DNA of 45,061 nt from Gammaproteobacteria bacterium (GTDB lineage Bacteria > Pseudomonadota > Gammaproteobacteria > Pseudomonadales > Oceanobacteraceae): assembly GCA_013373125.1 (NCBI GenBank), contig JABXIK010000010.1, positions 1-45,061 of the forward strand, in the 5' to 3' direction. The notes below the pieces were generated by a model that saw only the letters and a program-made list of their open reading frames with translations, did no database searches and was not told the origin of the DNA. A program made the translations under genes and the position numbers. Positions 41,648 to 45,061 of the stretch are shown in pieces (within the stretch, counting starts at the first letter, position 1; each line of letters starts with the position of its first letter).

Positions 41648-44005
41648 TTAGCGATTTTCTAATCGGTTATAGTCCAGCAGACCCGCATTAAGTGGATCGT
41701 TTTCTTTAAACCAGTTGTGAATATTATCACTAAATTGCCAAAATTGAGGATGGGTACGACGAACACCAAATCGATCCACCAACTGCTCATAATCTTTTTC
41801 GTTTTTTACTGCCTGAATGGCTAACGCAAAGCTTTTTTCGTCTTGATTCGTTTTAATGTGATAAAACGCCGAAGGGTAGGCGCCAACTATGCCAGGAACT
41901 AATGTCAGGTAGTCTTCTTCAGGTAATCGATTTTCTTCTTCGTACAAAAGGCCGGTCAAATTTGTATGGCCGCTATTACGAATAAGAGTAAATACTTGAT
42001 CGAGTTTTTCAGCGTATACCAAGCTGATTTCAGGCATAAGTGTCGCCGCACGCCCTTTTATCTGATTGATTCCAGTGAAGGATGCAAACGCTTGACCTTC
42101 AGTAAGGTGACGCTTGTTCATGGCAGGCCATAAACGATGCTTCATCATAGGGTAGAGTTCATTGATAGGTTGTGAGGTTTTATAGTGAATACTCGGAGCC
42201 GAAATGGTGGATTGCTCGGAGTGAAATAAATGCGCTTTTACGCGATCACTGGTATCGCGATACCAATATTCTGTTAGTCGCTTACGTTCTTTTTCCGGTA
42301 ATAGAGTCAGGAAATTACTTTCACCTTCCATGCGCAGAAAATCCATATACAAGCGAGTCATCAGTTGATGACCTATGTTGCCGTACACATCAAATTCTGC
42401 CACGAGTAAATAGTGTATGCGCTCTAATAGAGGGTAACTGATTAACCAAGCGGTTTTAGGTTGTTGTCCAACCCAGCCTTGTACCACGCTAGACGAATCA
42501 AAGTGTCGAAAAATGGTAAGAGCTGCATTTGGATTTTCGTTATGGCCATCCCAAATCAAGTTCAAATCTAAATTGGTTCTGGTTAATAGTTTTTCTTCTA
42601 TGGCTTGTTTTTTGGCTTTTAAAAATTGATTGTGCAATAACGAGTATTTTAACCAATTCGTTGCAATGCCGGAGTTACTCTCATCTTCACCCGGTAAGCG
42701 CAGATTATCACTTTGCTCAGCAAGAAATTCGGATAGTGCGTTACTTTTCTGAAATTCTGGATTAACAAATGCGACCCAAAAATGATCATCAATGACATTC
42801 AAAGCCACCTGTCCGCGACAAACCGGACCTTTGATAAATCCTTGAATGATGAATTGTGCTTCTTCGAGCATAAAACGATAACGACTACCCACAGGCAGAT
42901 CGTGGAAAGTAATGAACGGATTTGCAGCTACTTCTGGAGTATAAGCAGGCAGTTGTGTTACCTCATATTCTGGCTCAATAAATAGTTGCTTGATCCAATC
43001 CATACGTTCTTGGTTTAAGCGATAAGGCATGTGCACTTTTGCTACGATGCTGGCGTCATATCGCATTAAACGATAATAAAACGTGGAGACGTCAGGCTTA
43101 TCATAAGGTCGGCGAGTGCTAATGGGTTGAATGGGTAAGCCCGGTGGTGTTTTTGATCGAATTAATTTGAAGTAATACTTGGGTATGCGCTTAGGCTCTA
43201 AACCTTTAAATAGCGGTGTATCGTCAAAATATAAGTTAGCCAGATAAATGTGTTCGTATACATAACGGCTGGTCAATTGATGTTTTTTATTTGTTTGGTT
43301 TAAAAAAGTTTCCCATTGTTGAATTTGATTTTGAATAGTATTTGGTAATTCTTCTGGCAAGCTCATGATGGCGCCCGCTTCTACCCAATGTTTGATAGCG
43401 TCATGTTCGCTGATGGATAACGCTGGTAAGGCGTAGGGCATTCCCCATAAAGGGTATGCGTCACTGAATGCGGCGTATTCTTTTGGCGTGGGGCAGACTT
43501 GTGGTCGATCCAGACCCAAGGAGAATTCACTGCCAAGAATTTTATCATTTGGTAATGGATGTTGTTGCTTTTGATTTAGGACGTGTAAAAGCAAGCTATT
43601 GTCGAGATTGGTGCGGGCCGATTGATTTTGTTCGTTAAGTACTGGGAAAAAGTGTTTTAAGCGCCACTGCTCTGTGGTTTGAGCATCTATACCTAAGCGG
43701 CTTGGTTCACTGGCCAGTATGCGCGTCCCGTTATAGACCAGCTCTTTACTAGCGCCTCGCATAATACCTTCAGCAGAAGAAAGTTTTAACTGGCAAGGGG
43801 TATCGTAACATCCGTGACATACAACGCAGCGATTTTCTAGGATAGGTTTGATTGCATTATTATAATGTTCGGCGGCTTCGTTATTGGCATCGACACGGCG
43901 ATCGGTTAAAGCAACCGGACCATATTGCTCTAATAAGTCGCTACTAAAAATACCAACGCTGGCACAGCCAATTAATAAGAAGGGAATCCAAATAAGTTTA
44001 AACAT
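41648..44005 (-). CDS. cti: Fatty acid cis/trans isomerase Cti
   Basis: A 785-residue periplasmic haem protein that converts cis-unsaturated fatty acids of membrane lipids to trans, stiffening the membrane under solvent or heat stress. The c-type haem motif CVVCH is at 60-64, followed by CYDTPCQ, as in Pseudomonas Cti. Length fits. The N-terminus LLIGC could be read as a lipobox (Cys14), so it may be lipid-anchored rather than free. It is expressed alone, between convergent and co-directional neighbours. Base composition is somewhat AT-rich. Confidence 0.93.
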   Translation of the reverse strand: MFKLIWIPFLLIGCASVGIFSSDLLEQYGPVALTDRRVDANNEAAEHYNNAIKPILENRCVVCHGCYDTPCQLKLSSAEGIMRGASKELVYNGTRILASEPSRLGIDAQTTEQWRLKHFFPVLNEQNQSARTNLDNSLLLHVLNQKQQHPLPNDKILGSEFSLGLDRPQVCPTPKEYAAFSDAYPLWGMPYALPALSISEHDAIKHWVEAGAIMSLPEELPNTIQNQIQQWETFLNQTNKKHQLTSRYVYEHIYLANLYFDDTPLFKGLEPKRIPKYYFKLIRSKTPPGLPIQPISTRRPYDKPDVSTFYYRLMRYDASIVAKVHMPYRLNQERMDWIKQLFIEPEYEVTQLPAYTPEVAANPFITFHDLPVGSRYRFMLEEAQFIIQGFIKGPVCRGQVALNVIDDHFWVAFVNPEFQKSNALSEFLAEQSDNLRLPGEDESNSGIATNWLKYSLLHNQFLKAKKQAIEEKLLTRTNLDLNLIWDGHNENPNAALTIFRHFDSSSVVQGWVGQQPKTAWLISYPLLERIHYLLVAEFDVYGNIGHQLMTRLYMDFLRMEGESNFLTLLPEKERKRLTEYWYRDTSDRVKAHLFHSEQSTISAPSIHYKTSQPINELYPMMKHRLWPAMNKRHLTEGQAFASFTGINQIKGRAATLMPEISLVYAEKLDQVFTLIRNSGHTNLTGLLYEEENRLPEEDYLTLVPGIVGAYPSAFYHIKTNQDEKSFALAIQAVKNEKDYEQLVDRFGVRRTHPQFWQFSDNIHNWFKENDPLNAGLLDYNRLENR

Positions 44006-44071
44006 GGGGGCGTTCTTTGAAAAACTCTAATTTTAACCATTCGCTTGGTTGGGGACAAACAATTGGTGTGT

Positions 44072-45061
44072 TTAATCTGGATGCTGCTCTTTGATCGCGA
44101 GCACTTCTTCTATGTTTTCATGTAAAATTTCCACCAGTTTTGGCTCGAATTGTTTACCTTTTTGGTTATCAATTTCCGCTAAAATGGCTTGAATATCCCA
44201 GGCTTCTTTGTAACAGCGTTTGCAACCTAGGGCGTCAAATACATCAGCAATGGCGGTGATCCTGCCTGCAATGTGTATGTCTTCTCCTTTGAGTTGATTA
44301 GGGTAGCCTGTGCCATCCCAGCGTTCATGGTGTTGTCCTGCGATAATGCTGCCCATCTGAATGACTTCGTTTTCATTGCTGTGCAGCAAATCGGCCCCTA
44401 GCTGTGCGTGACTTTGCATGATTTGCCATTCGTCCGGAGTGAATGATCCTGGCTTTTTCAAAATGTCATCAGGAATAGCAATTTTGCCCACATCATGCAG
44501 CGGGCTGGCTAATTTAATGATCTCAGCTTGTTTTTCATCCAACCCATATTTTAATGCAAACAAGTGTGAATAAAGTGCGACTCGGCGTACATGGGAGCCG
44601 GTTTCTTTGGAGCGTTGTTCGACTGCTTCTCCAAGTAAGTAAGCAAGCTCTCTTTGAGTGTCGAGTATTTCATCCTTGAGCAATAAATTTTCATAGGTTA
44701 CAGCGACATTACTGGCATATATGTCCAGTAATTGTTTATCCATGTCATCTAGCTCACGTTCCATGGAGACAAACAATAAGTTTTCACTGCCAAGGCTGGT
44801 AGAGAAATAGCCGGTATAAGTATCACCATTGATATAGGATTTTTTTTTGCTTAGTGCGTATTCAAATGCAGAACGAACATGTTCGGGTAATTCGCTTTTG
44901 GTCTTTGTCTCAAACGCTTCCATCTGACCACTAACTGCGAGTACGCGGTAATTTTTATCTTCATTAAAGTCGTCATTTAAGCTAGTGCAATAAAAAATTG
45001 CGCCACTGAGATTTAATAGGTTACAAATTTGTTTGAGCACAGCTGAGGCAAACATTTTTAA
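44072..45061 (-). CDS. HD-GYP cyclic di-GMP phosphodiesterase, DUF3369-type (5' end missing)
   Basis: The last 329 codons are present, and the frame stays open to the window edge (Leu-Lys precede the first Met at 45055), so the true start lies outside. The N-terminal part (about 1-125 from that Met) fits DUF3369 (FASAVLKQICNLLNLSGAIF). The HD-GYP domain has the metal pair HD (187-188) in HDVGKIAIPD and the motif HHERWDGTGYP (242-252), all intact. Known activity is hydrolysis of c-di-GMP. Relatives carry an N-terminal receiver domain, which I expect upstream. It lies 66 bases before cti. Confidence 0.9.
   Translation of the reverse strand, partial: LKMFASAVLKQICNLLNLSGAIFYCTSLNDDFNEDKNYRVLAVSGQMEAFETKTKSELPEHVRSAFEYALSKKKSYINGDTYTGYFSTSLGSENLLFVSMERELDDMDKQLLDIYASNVAVTYENLLLKDEILDTQRELAYLLGEAVEQRSKETGSHVRRVALYSHLFALKYGLDEKQAEIIKLASPLHDVGKIAIPDDILKKPGSFTPDEWQIMQSHAQLGADLLHSNENEVIQMGSIIAGQHHERWDGTGYPNQLKGEDIHIAGRITAIADVFDALGCKRCYKEAWDIQAILAEIDNQKGKQFEPKLVEILHENIEEVLAIKEQHPD

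Overview
The window is chromosomal DNA from a marine-type gammaproteobacterium. Gene order (ffh-rpsP-rimM-trmD-rplS, then dsbC-hom-thrC and recJ; rpsF-rpsR-DUF2232-rplI-dnaB; comF divergent from bioBFHCD without bioA) is what I know from Pseudomonas and its Oceanospirillales relatives. The moderate GC content, a fatty acid cis/trans isomerase, a complete CinA and a REP-like repeat fit an Oceanospirillales/Bermanella-Oleispira-like organism. That placement is inference from gene order and remembered protein similarity. No transposase, integrase, phage gene, CRISPR array, tRNA or rRNA was found.

Layout. 1-8.2 kb: tail of ffh, a surface lipoprotein, the rpsP-rimM-trmD-rplS translation operon, dsbC, then threonine synthesis (hom, thrC). 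8.3-11.4 kb: cinA and recJ, divergent. 11.5-16.5 kb: small regulator-plus-target modules: MarR with an alpha/beta hydrolase; LysR divergent from an EamA exporter and a tautomerase; Rrf2 divergent from a thioredoxin-reductase-like flavoprotein. Each module has a conspicuous operator-like dyad. 16.6-19.7 kb: 8-oxoguanine deaminase and an NCS2 purine permease, divergent around a RutR-like palindrome. 19.7-22.7 kb: YceI, cytochrome b561, an Mpo1-like protein and a serine hydrolase. 23-26.6 kb: rpsF-rpsR-DUF2232-rplI and dnaB. 26.7-31.8 kb: a large AT-rich exported protein with a sorting-type C-terminus, rsmC, a small outer-membrane barrel, srkA and comF. 31.8-36.4 kb: the biotin operon bioBFHCD, with a BirA box lying inside the 5' end of comF. 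36.5-41.6 kb: the least ordinary stretch. It holds a three-gene envelope cluster (Met-rich lipoprotein, vicinal-Cys CCGGG barrel, thioredoxin-fold lipoprotein), a secreted unknown plus a phospholipase A2-like protein, and a miniature flagellar-rod-like protein plus an HExxH SprA-type protein. 41.6 kb to the end: cti and a 5'-truncated HD-GYP phosphodiesterase.

Most of the window is housekeeping. The best candidates for something undescribed are the envelope cluster at 36.5-38.9 kb, whose first ribosome binding site is buried in a hairpin beneath a palindromic operator, and the two small gene pairs that follow it. The symmetrical operators of the MarR, LysR, Rrf2, RutR-like and BirA systems are readable directly in the DNA and make testable regulatory predictions.
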